Assembly: GCF_051857475.1 (NCBI RefSeq)
Contig: NZ_JBPZGZ010000005.1
Span: 62,001-126,000 of the forward strand
Length of the DNA: 64,000 nt
Source: Pelomonas sp051857475
GTDB lineage: Bacteria > Pseudomonadota > Gammaproteobacteria > Burkholderiales > Burkholderiaceae_C
Direction of reading: 5' to 3'
Shown here: piece by piece, positions 9,598-20,227 of the stretch
How the letters are laid out: each line of letters begins with the position of its first letter
Position numbering within the stretch: the first letter of the stretch is position 1
Position numbers and translations under genes: made by a program
Notes under the pieces: generated by a model
The model's input: the letters and a program-made list of their open reading frames with translations, nothing else
Database searches by the model: none
What the model was told of the DNA's origin: nothing

Positions 9598-9921
9598 ATG
9601 ACGCCAGCACAGGCCCGCGAACTCGCGCTGGCCTTGGCCGGCGCGGTCGAGAAGCCGCATCACGAGCTGACGTCTTTCCGCCTGCCGGGCGCCAAGGGCA
9701 GGATCTTCGCGACCCTGACGCCCGACGGCGCCGAGCTGCGCGTCTTCATCAAGGACGAGGCGGCGCGGGATGCCTGGATCGCGCGCGAAGCCGGTGTGGT
9801 CGAGCCGCTGTTCTGGGGTGCCAAGCGCTGCGGCGTGAAGCTGCTGCTGGCCAAAGCCAGGCCGGGTTGGGTGAAGGAGCTGCTCGCGCAGTCCTGGCGC
9901 GAGAACGGCGGCAGCGCGTGA
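9598..9921 (+). CDS. MmcQ/YjbR-family protein
   Basis: A 107-residue protein of the YjbR/MmcQ family, which has a CyaY-like fold and no settled function. Family features are the early segment ELTSFRLPGAKGRIFATLTP, a basic-acidic middle, and GAKRCGVKLLLAKA near the end. The start at MTPAQARELA is preferred. An in-frame upstream extension would lie entirely in the structured repeat and gives a low-complexity basic peptide. It ends one base before the convergent NlpC/P60 gene on the other strand. Confidence 0.85.
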   Translation: MTPAQARELALALAGAVEKPHHELTSFRLPGAKGRIFATLTPDGAELRVFIKDEAARDAWIAREAGVVEPLFWGAKRCGVKLLLAKARPGWVKELLAQSWRENGGSA

Positions 9922-9922
9922 G

Positions 9923-10660
9923 TCAGCGCGCGGCCGTCGCTTCGGTCGTGGCCTTCAGGTCGGCGCGGCGTGCGCCGGTGAAGCGCTTGGCCCAGTAGGA
10001 GTCGCGCATGTCCTCCACGCGCACGGCGCTGCCGGTGCGGGGGGCATGGATGAACTTGCCTTCGCCGACATAGATGCCGACATGGCTGAAGGTGCGCTTC
10101 ATGGTGTTGAAGAACACCAGGTCGCCGGGCTTGAGTTCGCTCTGGCCGATGGTCAGCAGACTGCTGTCCTTGGCCTGCTCGTCGGCGCGGCGCGGCAGCA
10201 CCAGGCCCACGCTCATCTCGAAGATGTGGCGGGTGAAGCCGCTGCAGTCAAAGCCGTTCTCGACCGAGTTGCCGCCGCGCGTGTAGCGCACGCCCAGGAA
10301 GTTCATGGCCGACAGCACGAGCTCGGAGGCCGTGTCGCGCACGCTGGCCAGCAAGCGAGATGACCCGCCGGCTTGTTCCGCGCTGTTCAGCAGGCCGCGC
10401 TCGCTGAGGAAGCGGCTGACCGCGTCCTGGGCCGGAGCCGGCTTGGTGGCAGCGGCCGGCTGGGCCGTCGCGACCTTGTCGGCGGCGGCTTGTTGTTGCT
10501 GCTGCAGGCTCTGACCGTAGGCGCCCGTCATCGTGCCCGGCGGCGGCGTCACCGTCGCGGCCCGGGCCACGCCCTGCGCCTGCGCGGCAGCGCAACCGAT
10601 GACCAGCAGGCCAGCGGCAGCAATCCGATTCAGCAGTGCGGTGGAGACAACCAGGGACAT
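9923..10660 (-). CDS. NlpC/P60 (C40) peptidoglycan endopeptidase
   Basis: A 245-residue exported cell-wall peptidase. The N terminus is hydrophobic with AAAQAQG as the probable signal-peptide cleavage region. A Gln- and Ala-rich linker reaches to about residue 100. The catalytic domain follows with Cys139 in DCSGF, His193 in SHVGIY and His205 in FIHAPRTG, the complete C40 triad. The family cuts the stem peptide between D-Glu and diaminopimelate. It is a single gene facing the YjbR gene; the region upstream is AT-poor and shows no clear promoter. Confidence 0.92.
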   Translation of the reverse strand: MSLVVSTALLNRIAAAGLLVIGCAAAQAQGVARAATVTPPPGTMTGAYGQSLQQQQQAAADKVATAQPAAATKPAPAQDAVSRFLSERGLLNSAEQAGGSSRLLASVRDTASELVLSAMNFLGVRYTRGGNSVENGFDCSGFTRHIFEMSVGLVLPRRADEQAKDSSLLTIGQSELKPGDLVFFNTMKRTFSHVGIYVGEGKFIHAPRTGSAVRVEDMRDSYWAKRFTGARRADLKATTEATAAR

Positions 10661-10898
10661 TCGCGAGAGAGAAGAACCGGGGCGGACCGCAGGCGGTCGC
10701 GATAGCGGAGAGGGACAGCGGCGCGGAGGTTAGGGGGGCACCCCGGCACCGTCAATCGAAGCGGACGTAAAGCGAGCGATTTTCAGGGCAAACCCCGGCT
10801 TGGCCGACGGCGAACCCAGTAAAAACCCTGAAATAGATCACGACAGGATGTTGCGAAAGGTCAGATTGACGTCAGTGCCCGGGCTTCAAACTCACCCC

Positions 10899-12794
10899 AT
10901 GACCCAGTCCTATGCCGAATTCCACAAGCGCTCGCTGACCGAGCGCGATGCCTTCTGGGCGGAGCAGGCCGAGCGCATCGACTGGCAGACGCCGCCTCAG
11001 CAGATCTGCGACGTCAGCAACCCGCCGTTCGCGCGCTGGTTTGTCGGCGGCACGACCAATCTCTGCCACAACGCGGTGGACCGCCATGCGGCCACACGCC
11101 CCGGCGACCGCGCGCTGATCTGGGTGTCGACGGAAGTGGGCCAGGAGAAGGTCTACAGCTTTGCCGCGCTGCAGGCCGAGGTCGAGGCCATGGCCGCCAT
11201 CTTCATCGCCCAGGGCGTGGGCCCCGGCGACCGCGTGCTGATCTATATGCCGATGATTCCCGAGGCCGCCTTTGCCATGCTGGCGTGCGCGCGCATCGGT
11301 GCCATCCATTCGGTGGTGTTCGGCGGCTTTGCGTCGGTGAGCCTGGCCAGCCGCATCGAGGACGCCAGCCCGAAGCTCATCGTCTGCGCCGACGCCGGCA
11401 GCCGCGCCGGCAAGCGCATCGCTTACAAGCCGCTGCTGGACGAGGCCATCGCGCTGTCCACGCACAAACCCGCCAGCGTGCTGATGGTGGACCGTGGCCT
11501 CGTGCCTTTCGAGCGTGTGGCCGGTCGCGACCTGGACTACGCCGAACTCCGGCGCCGTCACGAGGGCGCTCGCGTGCCCTGCGCCTGGCTGGAGTCCAAC
11601 ACGCCGAGCTATACGCTGTACACCAGCGGCACGACGGGGAGACCGAAGGGCGTGCAGCGCGATGTCGGCGGCTATGCGGTGGCGCTGGCGGCCAGCATGG
11701 ATTGGATCTTTGGCGGCAAGGCCGGCGAGACCTATTTCTCCACCAGCGACATCGGCTGGGTCGTCGGCCACAGCTATATCGTCTACGGGCCGCTGATCCA
11801 CGGCATGGCGACGCTGATGTACGAAGGCACACCGGTCAACCCTGACGCCGCGGTGCTGTGGAGCCTGGTCGAGAAATACCAGGTCACGGTGATGTTCAGC
11901 GCGCCGACGGCGGTGCGGGTGTTGAAGAAGCATGACGCGGCCCTGCTGAAGCGCCACGACCTCTCGTCGCTGCGCGCTCTCTTTCTGGCGGGCGAGCCGC
12001 TGGACGAGCCGACGGCGCGCTGGATCGCCGAGGGCCTGGGTGTGCCCATCATCGACAACTACTGGCAGACCGAGACCGGCTGGCCGCTGCTGACCGTGGC
12101 CCATCACATCCCGGGCGTCGAAGCTGTGCCCACGCGCTTCGGCTCGCCCGGCGTGCCCATGTTTGGCTACGACGTGAAGCTGCTCGACGAGAACAACGGT
12201 GCGACGCTGGAAGGGGCAGACCAGAAGGGCGTGCTCGTCATCGAGCACCCGCTGCCGCCGGGCGCGCTGCAGACCGTCTGGGGCGACGATGCGCGCTTCG
12301 TCAACACCTACTGGGGCAGCGTCCCCGGGCGGCAGGTCTACTCGACCTTCGATTGGGCGACGCGTGACGCCGATGGCTACACCTTCATCCTCGGCCGCAC
12401 CGACGACGTCATCAACGTGGCCGGCCACCGCCTGGGCACGCGCGAGATCGAGGAGTGCATCTCGGGCCACAAGGCGGTCGCTGAGGTCGCCGTCGTAGGC
12501 GTGGCGGATCAGCTCAAGGGCCAGGTCGCCATCGCCTTTGCCGTGCTGCGCGACCCCGGTCAGGCCTCGCTTGCGCTGGAAGGCGAGGTCATGAAGCATG
12601 TGGATTCGCAACTGGGCGCCGTGGCCAGGCCGGCGCGGGTGCATTTCGTGACCCTGCTGCCCAAGACGCGCTCGGGCAAGTTGCTGCGCCGGGCCCTGCA
12701 GGCCGTGGCCGAAGGGCGCGACCCGGGAGATCTGACAACGCTGGACGACCCCGGCGCCCTGGCGCAGGTGAAGGCGGTGTTGCAAGCTAGGTGA
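10899..12794 (+). CDS. prpE: propionyl-CoA synthetase
   Basis: A 631-residue acyl-CoA synthetase that activates propionate to propionyl-CoA, feeding the methylcitrate cycle. The N-terminal segment SYAEFHKRSLTERDAFW, the nucleotide loop YTSGTTGRPKGVQRD and the catalytic Lys594 in SGKLLRR are typical of PrpE rather than of acetyl-CoA synthetase. The start at MTQSYAEF is chosen because it matches the family length; the frame is open upstream to 10800 without homology. The prp operon is not present nearby, so this copy stands alone. Confidence 0.93.
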   Translation: MTQSYAEFHKRSLTERDAFWAEQAERIDWQTPPQQICDVSNPPFARWFVGGTTNLCHNAVDRHAATRPGDRALIWVSTEVGQEKVYSFAALQAEVEAMAAIFIAQGVGPGDRVLIYMPMIPEAAFAMLACARIGAIHSVVFGGFASVSLASRIEDASPKLIVCADAGSRAGKRIAYKPLLDEAIALSTHKPASVLMVDRGLVPFERVAGRDLDYAELRRRHEGARVPCAWLESNTPSYTLYTSGTTGRPKGVQRDVGGYAVALAASMDWIFGGKAGETYFSTSDIGWVVGHSYIVYGPLIHGMATLMYEGTPVNPDAAVLWSLVEKYQVTVMFSAPTAVRVLKKHDAALLKRHDLSSLRALFLAGEPLDEPTARWIAEGLGVPIIDNYWQTETGWPLLTVAHHIPGVEAVPTRFGSPGVPMFGYDVKLLDENNGATLEGADQKGVLVIEHPLPPGALQTVWGDDARFVNTYWGSVPGRQVYSTFDWATRDADGYTFILGRTDDVINVAGHRLGTREIEECISGHKAVAEVAVVGVADQLKGQVAIAFAVLRDPGQASLALEGEVMKHVDSQLGAVARPARVHFVTLLPKTRSGKLLRRALQAVAEGRDPGDLTTLDDPGALAQVKAVLQAR

Positions 12795-12862
12795 GGCCCC
12801 AATCTCGTAAACCAGGGTGCTGACCCACGGAGGCGGTCCCTATCGTCCGCGGCGACATCCCA

Positions 12863-13090
12863 GGAGAGTGCGATCAGCCCGGTTCACACAATGAGCCCCT
12901 GGTCGCCGCCGAAGGCGCAACCTCCCATACACGCTCAGGCCCAGAACTGGTTTGTCACAGGAGCCGACGCTGGAGAGCGGGACGGCGCGGCCTGAGCAGG
13001 CCGCGAACGTCTCCACCGAAGGAGCAAACGCCGCCGGGCCTCATCCCCGGCGCGTGAATCTCTCAGGTACCGAGGACAGCGGGAGCGGCG
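12863..13090 (+). promoter_or_regulatory. tandem glycine riboswitch
   Basis: Two consecutive glycine aptamers are visible. Aptamer 1 (about 12863-12967) has GGAGAG, then CCGAAGGCGCAA, CTCAGG and CACAGG. Aptamer 2 (12972 to about 13090) has GGAGAG, ACCGAAGGAGCAA, AATCTCTCAGGTACC and GGACAG, an almost perfect consensus. The linker is only a few bases, as in cooperative tandem glycine switches. The next gene on this strand is the TonB-dependent receptor 233 bases further on, with no gcv gene or amino acid symporter in between. Identity is read directly from the motifs; covariance scoring was not possible here. Confidence 0.93.
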
Positions 13091-13141
13091 CGAAACAGCG
13101 AAGGGGCCATCGCCCCTGGCCGTTTCGTGGTCGTTCAACCC

Positions 13142-13237
13142 GTGCTGGAAAAACTGCCATGCCGTGCTGCCGCCAGCACTTGTCCCCACCGTTGATGGTT
13201 GCCGTGACGGCCTGAGCGCCGCCGAGCGCTCCGTCAC
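13142..13237 (+). promoter_or_regulatory. probable expression platform of the glycine riboswitch
   Basis: Downstream of aptamer 2, CAGCAC at 13174-13179 can pair with GTGCTG at 13164-13169 or with the identical GTGCTG at 13142-13147, giving mutually exclusive hairpins. A further strong hairpin joins GTGACGG (13204-13210) to CCGTCAC (13231-13237), with an inner AGCGC/GCGCT stem, followed by a C-rich then T-containing run. This could be a weak intrinsic terminator controlled by the aptamers. The pairings are visible; the switching mechanism is inference. Confidence 0.45.
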
Positions 13238-13322
13238 CACCCCCCTTTCATCTCAAGCCATCCGGCGCTGCCCCAGCGGCTGCGTCTTGGCGGCGTTCGT
13301 CCCTTTCTTTCCAGGAATTCGC

Positions 13323-16148
13323 ATGCAACGCAACACACTCAAGCCGCTGGTCGGTGCTCTCGCCCTGGCCGGCCTGATTCCCCTCACCGCCGCCGCCCAG
13401 GCACCCCGGCCCGAACAGATCGAGCGGGTGGAAGTCATCGGCAGCCGCATCAAGCGCATCAACATCGATGACGAGACGGCGACGCCGATCACGCTGATCA
13501 CGCGCGATGAAATCCAGCGTTCCGGCGTGGCCACCACGCGCGACCTGCTGGAAACGCTGCCGGGATTCAACAGCAACTCGCTGTCCGATCTCAACGGCGG
13601 CAACTCCTTCGGCAATGGCGGCTCGGGCGCCAGCCTACGCAACCTGGGCAAGCAGTCCACGCTGGTGCTGCTGAACTCGCGCCGCATCGCGGCCTATCCG
13701 CTGGCCGACTACAACGAGGTGTTCTCCAACCTCGACTCGCTGCCGGTGGACGCCATCGAGCGCGTCGAGGTGCTCAAGAGCGGCGGCTCGGCGCTCTACG
13801 GTTCCGACGCTGTCGCCGGCGTCATCAACATCGTCACGCGCAGCAGCTTCCAGGGCCTCACGGTCAGTGCCAACACACAGAAGTCGCTGAAGTCGCACCA
13901 GTTCAAAGACCAGGCCGCCGCCATCACGGGCGGCATCGGCAACCTCGCGACCGATGGCTTCAACATCCTGGCCAACCTCGACTACTACCACCGTGGCGAC
14001 TTCTTCTGGCGCGACGTGCTGCAGTACAGCAACCCGGCCTACAAGGAGTTCTCGCCCGGCTTCGACACGCCGTCCAGCTACAGCTACCCGGGCAACATCA
14101 TCGGCCAGGGGCCGATCGCCGGCTGCAAGCTGTTCAACGCGTCCAACACCTTGTGCATGTACGACCGCTACGACCGCTTCTCGGTGCAGCCCTCGGCGGA
14201 CCGCGTCAGCGGCATCGTGTCGGCCAAGCTGAAGATGTCCGAGCACCTGCAGGGCTTCTCGGAGGTGCTTTACTCCAACACCAAAAACACCTACCAGAAC
14301 GCGCACAACTACTACGGCGCCGGCCTGGGCAGCGTCGTCTGGGGTGACCCCAACAGCAATGCGGCCCGCACCTTCTACTACCGCGGTCTGCCGGCCCAAC
14401 ACCCGCTGAACCACACCGGCGAGGAGGTCGAGTTCCGCTACCGCTTCTCGGACGATGGCCAGTCCAACCATGTCCAGACCGACCAGTACCGCGTGCTGGC
14501 CGGCCTGAAGGGCGACTGGAACGGCTGGGACTGGGAGACCGCGGCCGGTGTGATGGGCGGCAAGACCACGCAGCGCCAGCGTGGCCTGTTCAGCGACAGT
14601 GGCTTCAAGGAAGTCATCGGCGACTACAACAAGGACACGCTGGACGCCGATTTCTTCAACAAGCCCAATGGCTACAAGATCGGCCAGCCCAACAGCGCCG
14701 CGGTGCTGGACAAGCTCTTCCCCTCCATCGGCTATGACGCCAAGGTCACCCAGAGCTTCGTCGACGGCAAGATCTCGGGCGAATACGGCCGCCTGCCGGG
14801 TGGAGCCATCAATTTCGCAGCCGGTTTCGAGCTGCGCCACGAAAGCATGAAGATCGCGCCGGACGCGCTGTCCGCCTCGGGCGACATCGTGGGCCTGGGC
14901 ACCGTGCGTGCGGATGCCGGCCGCAGCTTCAGCGCCGTCTTCGTGGAGGCCGACCTGCCCGTCACACAGCAGCTCAATGCCCAGCTGGCCGGCCGCCTGG
15001 ACAAGTTCCCCGGCTTTGCCGCGCACTTCTCGCCCAAGCTCGCCTTGCGGGCTCAGCTGGTGCCCGAGTTCATGCTGCGCGGCTCGGTGGAAGGGGGCTT
15101 CCGCGCGCCCAACCTGACGGAAAGTGCCACCTCGAGCAAGTCCGCCTTCGACAACGGCGTCAGCGACCCCAAGCGTTGCGACGCCGCCAGCGCCCTGATC
15201 CGTGACCTCATCGCCCAGGCCAACGCGCTGCCCGACAGCGACCCCAACAAGACCCTGCTGCAGGCCCGCGCCGACAACATCGACGAATGCCGCCGCGGCG
15301 TGGCCAGCGTGGTGCGCAACAACCCCGGGCTGAAGCCCGAGACCTCGCGCATCGTCAACTTGGGGCTGGCCTTCCAGCCCTTCAAGTCCTTCAGCACGAC
15401 GCTGGACTACTACGCCGTCACGCGCACCAACGAGATCGGCACCAAGGGCACGGCCGACCTGCTCGGCGCCGAGGCCCAGCAGGCGCCGGGCACCATCGTG
15501 CGCGCGCCTGACTTCAACAACGACCCGACCTTCGTCACGGCGGCCGAAGTGGCCAAGTACAAGCCGCTCGCGGGCCGGCTGAGCCTGGTCAGCGGGCAGT
15601 TCGAGAACCTTGCCAAGACCCAGACCAGCGGCATCGACTGGAGCATGAACGGCCAGTTCAGCGACCCGCTGGGCCGCCTGGCCCTGAGCTTCGACTCGAC
15701 CTATCTGCTGAGCTACAAGCAGTACAGCACCTCGGACCTGCGCTACGGCGACAACCTGGCCGGCCGCTGGGGCTATGCGCGCTTCAACTTCAAGCTGCGG
15801 GCCAGCCAGGAGTGGGGCAGCTGGACGCACACGCTGTCCTACTTCTGGGCTTCCAGCACCACGCTGACCAAGGACTACTACGACACCACCTGGAACGTCG
15901 AGGACTGCGCCAAGAACAAGAACCTGACCGCCGACCAGTGCAAGGTGGCGACCTACAACCGGCTGGACTACAACCTCGCGTGGCGCCCGATGAAGGCGCT
16001 GACGCTGAGCGCCAACCTGCGCAACCTGACGGGCCGGCGCCCGCCCATCGACTACCGCAACTTCGGCCAGGGCGGGATCATTCCCGACAACCGCGAGGAC
16101 GTGATGGGCCGCATGCTGCGCCTCGCCGCGGAATACCGCTTCTTCTGA
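13323..16148 (+). CDS. TonB-dependent outer-membrane receptor under the glycine riboswitch
   Basis: A 941-residue receptor. It has a signal peptide ending near AAAQA, then the segment IERVEVIGSRIKR, a plug domain (about residues 45-170) with LRNLGKQSTLVLLNSRR and GGSALYGSDAVAGVINIVT, and a long beta-barrel ending in the aromatic EYRFF. Receptors of this GSRIKR type are common in heterotrophs that take up peptides or oligosaccharides, and their ligands are mostly unknown. An AGGA site precedes the ATG at 13323. The upstream switch and the downstream secreted peptidase point to peptide or glycine-related uptake. Confidence 0.93.
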   Translation: MQRNTLKPLVGALALAGLIPLTAAAQAPRPEQIERVEVIGSRIKRINIDDETATPITLITRDEIQRSGVATTRDLLETLPGFNSNSLSDLNGGNSFGNGGSGASLRNLGKQSTLVLLNSRRIAAYPLADYNEVFSNLDSLPVDAIERVEVLKSGGSALYGSDAVAGVINIVTRSSFQGLTVSANTQKSLKSHQFKDQAAAITGGIGNLATDGFNILANLDYYHRGDFFWRDVLQYSNPAYKEFSPGFDTPSSYSYPGNIIGQGPIAGCKLFNASNTLCMYDRYDRFSVQPSADRVSGIVSAKLKMSEHLQGFSEVLYSNTKNTYQNAHNYYGAGLGSVVWGDPNSNAARTFYYRGLPAQHPLNHTGEEVEFRYRFSDDGQSNHVQTDQYRVLAGLKGDWNGWDWETAAGVMGGKTTQRQRGLFSDSGFKEVIGDYNKDTLDADFFNKPNGYKIGQPNSAAVLDKLFPSIGYDAKVTQSFVDGKISGEYGRLPGGAINFAAGFELRHESMKIAPDALSASGDIVGLGTVRADAGRSFSAVFVEADLPVTQQLNAQLAGRLDKFPGFAAHFSPKLALRAQLVPEFMLRGSVEGGFRAPNLTESATSSKSAFDNGVSDPKRCDAASALIRDLIAQANALPDSDPNKTLLQARADNIDECRRGVASVVRNNPGLKPETSRIVNLGLAFQPFKSFSTTLDYYAVTRTNEIGTKGTADLLGAEAQQAPGTIVRAPDFNNDPTFVTAAEVAKYKPLAGRLSLVSGQFENLAKTQTSGIDWSMNGQFSDPLGRLALSFDSTYLLSYKQYSTSDLRYGDNLAGRWGYARFNFKLRASQEWGSWTHTLSYFWASSTTLTKDYYDTTWNVEDCAKNKNLTADQCKVATYNRLDYNLAWRPMKALTLSANLRNLTGRRPPIDYRNFGQGGIIPDNREDVMGRMLRLAAEYRFF

Positions 16149-16255
16149 GTCCGCGTGCCAGCCGTCGCCATGCCGTGCGCGGGTTTGCGCGGTATGGCGA
16201 ATGGCTGGCCCCGCCGGGCAGGCCAGAATCGCCCCTTTTGCTGACGACAGACGCC

Positions 16256-18229
16256 ATGAAACTCGCCCTGACTCCCCTGGCCGCGCTGGCGCTGAGCGCC
16301 GTTGCCGCGCAAGCGCAACCCAAGCTGCCCGCCCCCAATTTCCCGACCTTCGGCTCGGTGGCCGAAGTGCAGAGCCGCTGCGACACCGGCCTCAAGGGCG
16401 CGCAGCAGCGCGTCGCCGCGCTGGAGAAGCGCAAGGTCGATGGCGGCTGGCTGGCCGCCTATGACGACCTGACCGTCTACCTGGAAGACAACCAGGGCCC
16501 CAACGACTTCGTCCTCAATGTCAGCCCCGACAAGGCCGTGCGCGACGCCGCCCAGGCCTGCTCGCTGCGCTGGGCCGACTTCGGCTCCAGCTTCGGCCAG
16601 AACGAGAAGGTCTACCGCGCGCTGCAGAAGGCGCCCAAGAAGGACGGCATCGACGCCGAACTCGTGCGCCTGGCCTCGGGCCAGTTCGAGGACAGCGGCG
16701 TGGCTCTGCCCGCAGCCAAGCGCGAGCGCGCCAAGCAGATCCTGGACAAGCTGACCGAGCTGGACCAGCAGTTCAACAAGAACATCCGCGACGCCGGCAC
16801 CCGGGTCGCCTTCACCGAGGCCGAGCTCAAGGGCGTGCCCGCCAGCGTGTGGGAAAAGGCCAAGCGCGACGAGCAGGGCCGCATCCTGCTGGGCGTCGAC
16901 TACCCGAGCTATGTGCCCGTGATGCGCCTGGCCGAGAGCGGCGAAGCGCGCCAGCGCATGTGGCTGGCCAAGACCAACGAGGGCGGCCAGGCCAACCTCG
17001 ACCTGCTGGCCCAGATCGTCACGCTGCGCGGCGAGTACGCCAAGCTGTTCGGCTTCGACAACTATGTCGACTTCAACCTGCGCCGCCAGATGGCCAAGAA
17101 CGGCGCCTCGGCGACGCGCTTCCTCGACTCGGTGACGGGCGCCGTGAACGAGCGCGAGAAGACCGAGTTGCAGGAGCTGCGCGCCGCCAAGGCCCAGCAC
17201 GTGGGCACGCCGCTCGACCAGACCAAGGTCGAGCGCTGGGACGCCACCTTCTACAGCGAGCGCGTCAAGCGCGACAAGTACAGCGTCGACCAGAACGCCT
17301 TCCGCCCCTACTTCCCGCCCCAGGCCAGCCTGGAGTTCTCGCTGCACGTCATCGAGAAGATGATGGGCGTGAAGTACACGCGCATCGACAACAAGCTCTG
17401 GCATGAGGAAGCCCAGACCTATGTCGTCAGTGACGCGGCCACGGGCAAGCCCATCTCGCAGCTCTATGTGGACCTCTATCCGCGCGATGGCAAGTACAAC
17501 CACGCCGCCGTCTGGCCGCTGCGCGGCAGCGCCACCCGCATCGGCCGCACGCCGGTGGCCGCCCTGGTCGTCAACTTCGACCGCAACGGCCTGACACTGG
17601 ATGAAGTCGAGACCCTGCTGCACGAGCTGGGCCATTCGGTGCACGTGGACCTGTCCAAGACGCGCTATGTGTCGACCGCCGGCACCACCGTCATGCACGA
17701 CTTCGTCGAGGCGCCGTCGCAGATGCTGGAGGACTGGGTCTACGACAAGAAGGTGCTGAAGCTGATGCAGGAGGTCTGCCCGACCTGCAAGCCGGTGCCC
17801 GACGCGATGGTGGACCAGGCCACGGCTGCCAAGCACTACGGCAAGGGCATGCAGTTCGGCCGCCAGCACCTCTACGCAAGCTACGACATCACCCTGCACC
17901 AGAGCGCCAAGCCCGAGCCCCTGCCGCTGTGGGCCAAGATGGAAGGCGCCACGCCGCTAGGCTATGTGAACGGCACCATGTTCCCCGCCGGCTTCGCTCA
18001 CATCGCCGGCGGCTACGGCGCGGGCTACTACGGCTATCTGTGGAGCCTGGTCGTCGCCATGGATCTGCGCACCGCGTTTGCGGCCGACAAGCTGAATGCC
18101 GACGTGGGCAAGCGCTACCGCGACCAGGTGCTGGGCCAGGGCGCGCAAAAGCCCGCGCCCGAACTGGTCAAGGACTTCCTGGGTCGCGAGAGCAACTCGC
18201 AGGCTTTCTTCGAGTACCTGAAGAAGTAA
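16256..18229 (+). CDS. secreted M3-family metallopeptidase (oligopeptidase/Dcp type)
   Basis: A 657-residue zinc peptidase of the thimet/oligopeptidase family. The zinc motif HELGH is at residues 456-460, with the third ligand Glu485 in DFVEAPSQ. A signal peptide (MKLALTPLAALALSAVAAQA) indicates a periplasmic location, unlike cytoplasmic PrlC. The family cuts short peptides. It follows the TonB receptor by 107 bases in the same direction with no clear terminator, so it may share the glycine-responsive message. Together the two genes suggest import and breakdown of peptides. Confidence 0.93.
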   Translation: MKLALTPLAALALSAVAAQAQPKLPAPNFPTFGSVAEVQSRCDTGLKGAQQRVAALEKRKVDGGWLAAYDDLTVYLEDNQGPNDFVLNVSPDKAVRDAAQACSLRWADFGSSFGQNEKVYRALQKAPKKDGIDAELVRLASGQFEDSGVALPAAKRERAKQILDKLTELDQQFNKNIRDAGTRVAFTEAELKGVPASVWEKAKRDEQGRILLGVDYPSYVPVMRLAESGEARQRMWLAKTNEGGQANLDLLAQIVTLRGEYAKLFGFDNYVDFNLRRQMAKNGASATRFLDSVTGAVNEREKTELQELRAAKAQHVGTPLDQTKVERWDATFYSERVKRDKYSVDQNAFRPYFPPQASLEFSLHVIEKMMGVKYTRIDNKLWHEEAQTYVVSDAATGKPISQLYVDLYPRDGKYNHAAVWPLRGSATRIGRTPVAALVVNFDRNGLTLDEVETLLHELGHSVHVDLSKTRYVSTAGTTVMHDFVEAPSQMLEDWVYDKKVLKLMQEVCPTCKPVPDAMVDQATAAKHYGKGMQFGRQHLYASYDITLHQSAKPEPLPLWAKMEGATPLGYVNGTMFPAGFAHIAGGYGAGYYGYLWSLVVAMDLRTAFAADKLNADVGKRYRDQVLGQGAQKPAPELVKDFLGRESNSQAFFEYLKK

Positions 18230-18702
18230 TCAGGCGCAGCTGCTGCCCGAGCCGCAGCTGTGGGCTTCGCCTGCGGTTGCCGGCTCGCGGCACTCACCCG
18301 TCACCGGGTCGAAGCCGCGCTGCTCCATCGTGAAGACCAGGGCCGCATCCATCATCTCGGCATGTTGGGGAAACCAGCCCGCCAGCTCGGTGCGCAGGAT
18401 GTTCAGCGGCTCGCGGTCGTTCAGCTCATTGGCGTAGCGCAGGGCTTCGCGCATCACGTTCAGCACCATGGCGTGCTGGCTGGCGTGACAGTTCTGCGCC
18501 TCGAAGCCGCAGCGCGCCATCCAGTCCTCTTCCATCGCGAAATGGGCTTCGGTATGGGCTAGCAGCGCCTGGTAGGCGGGCAGGGCGTCGATGCCGGCGT
18601 CCAGCGCTTCGCCATAGGCGTTCAGCAGTTCGACGAACTCCTGATGGGTGTGGTCCAGCGTGGGCTGGTTCAGCACCAGCTTGTCGCTCCAGGCCAGCGT
18701 GC

Positions 18703-18706
<4 letters not shown>
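18230..18706 (-). CDS. bacteriohemerythrin-type O2-binding protein
   Basis: A 158-residue hemerythrin-domain protein with the spaced diiron ligands of the family: HTHQEF, HTEAHFAMEE, HASQHAMV and HAEMM. Such proteins bind oxygen or nitric oxide and are cytoplasmic. An unusual C-terminal tail, HSCGSGSSCA, adds two cysteines of unknown purpose. Its ATG overlaps the argH stop (ATGA), so it is translated from the argH message. The start is set by that overlap; an upstream in-frame extension runs only inside argH. Confidence 0.9.
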
Positions 18707-20100
<1,394 letters not shown>

Positions 20101-20227
20101 GACTGAGGTAAGGCGGGCGGCGAAATTCAGCGCGCAAAATGCATGCGCAGCCCGGGATTATCGAACGCCAGCAAATCCAACCCTTCGCGACCCGTTGCCA
20201 TAGCGTTAACAGGCCCTATCCCACGCC

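Noticed and set aside
10800..10898. A longer PrpE start at 10800
   Set aside because: The extra 33 residues are not like the family and the ATG at 10899 gives the normal length.
13635..15830. A 731-codon minus-strand frame opposite the first TonB receptor
   Set aside because: It has no recognisable domain or ribosome binding site and is explained by codon bias of the receptor gene.
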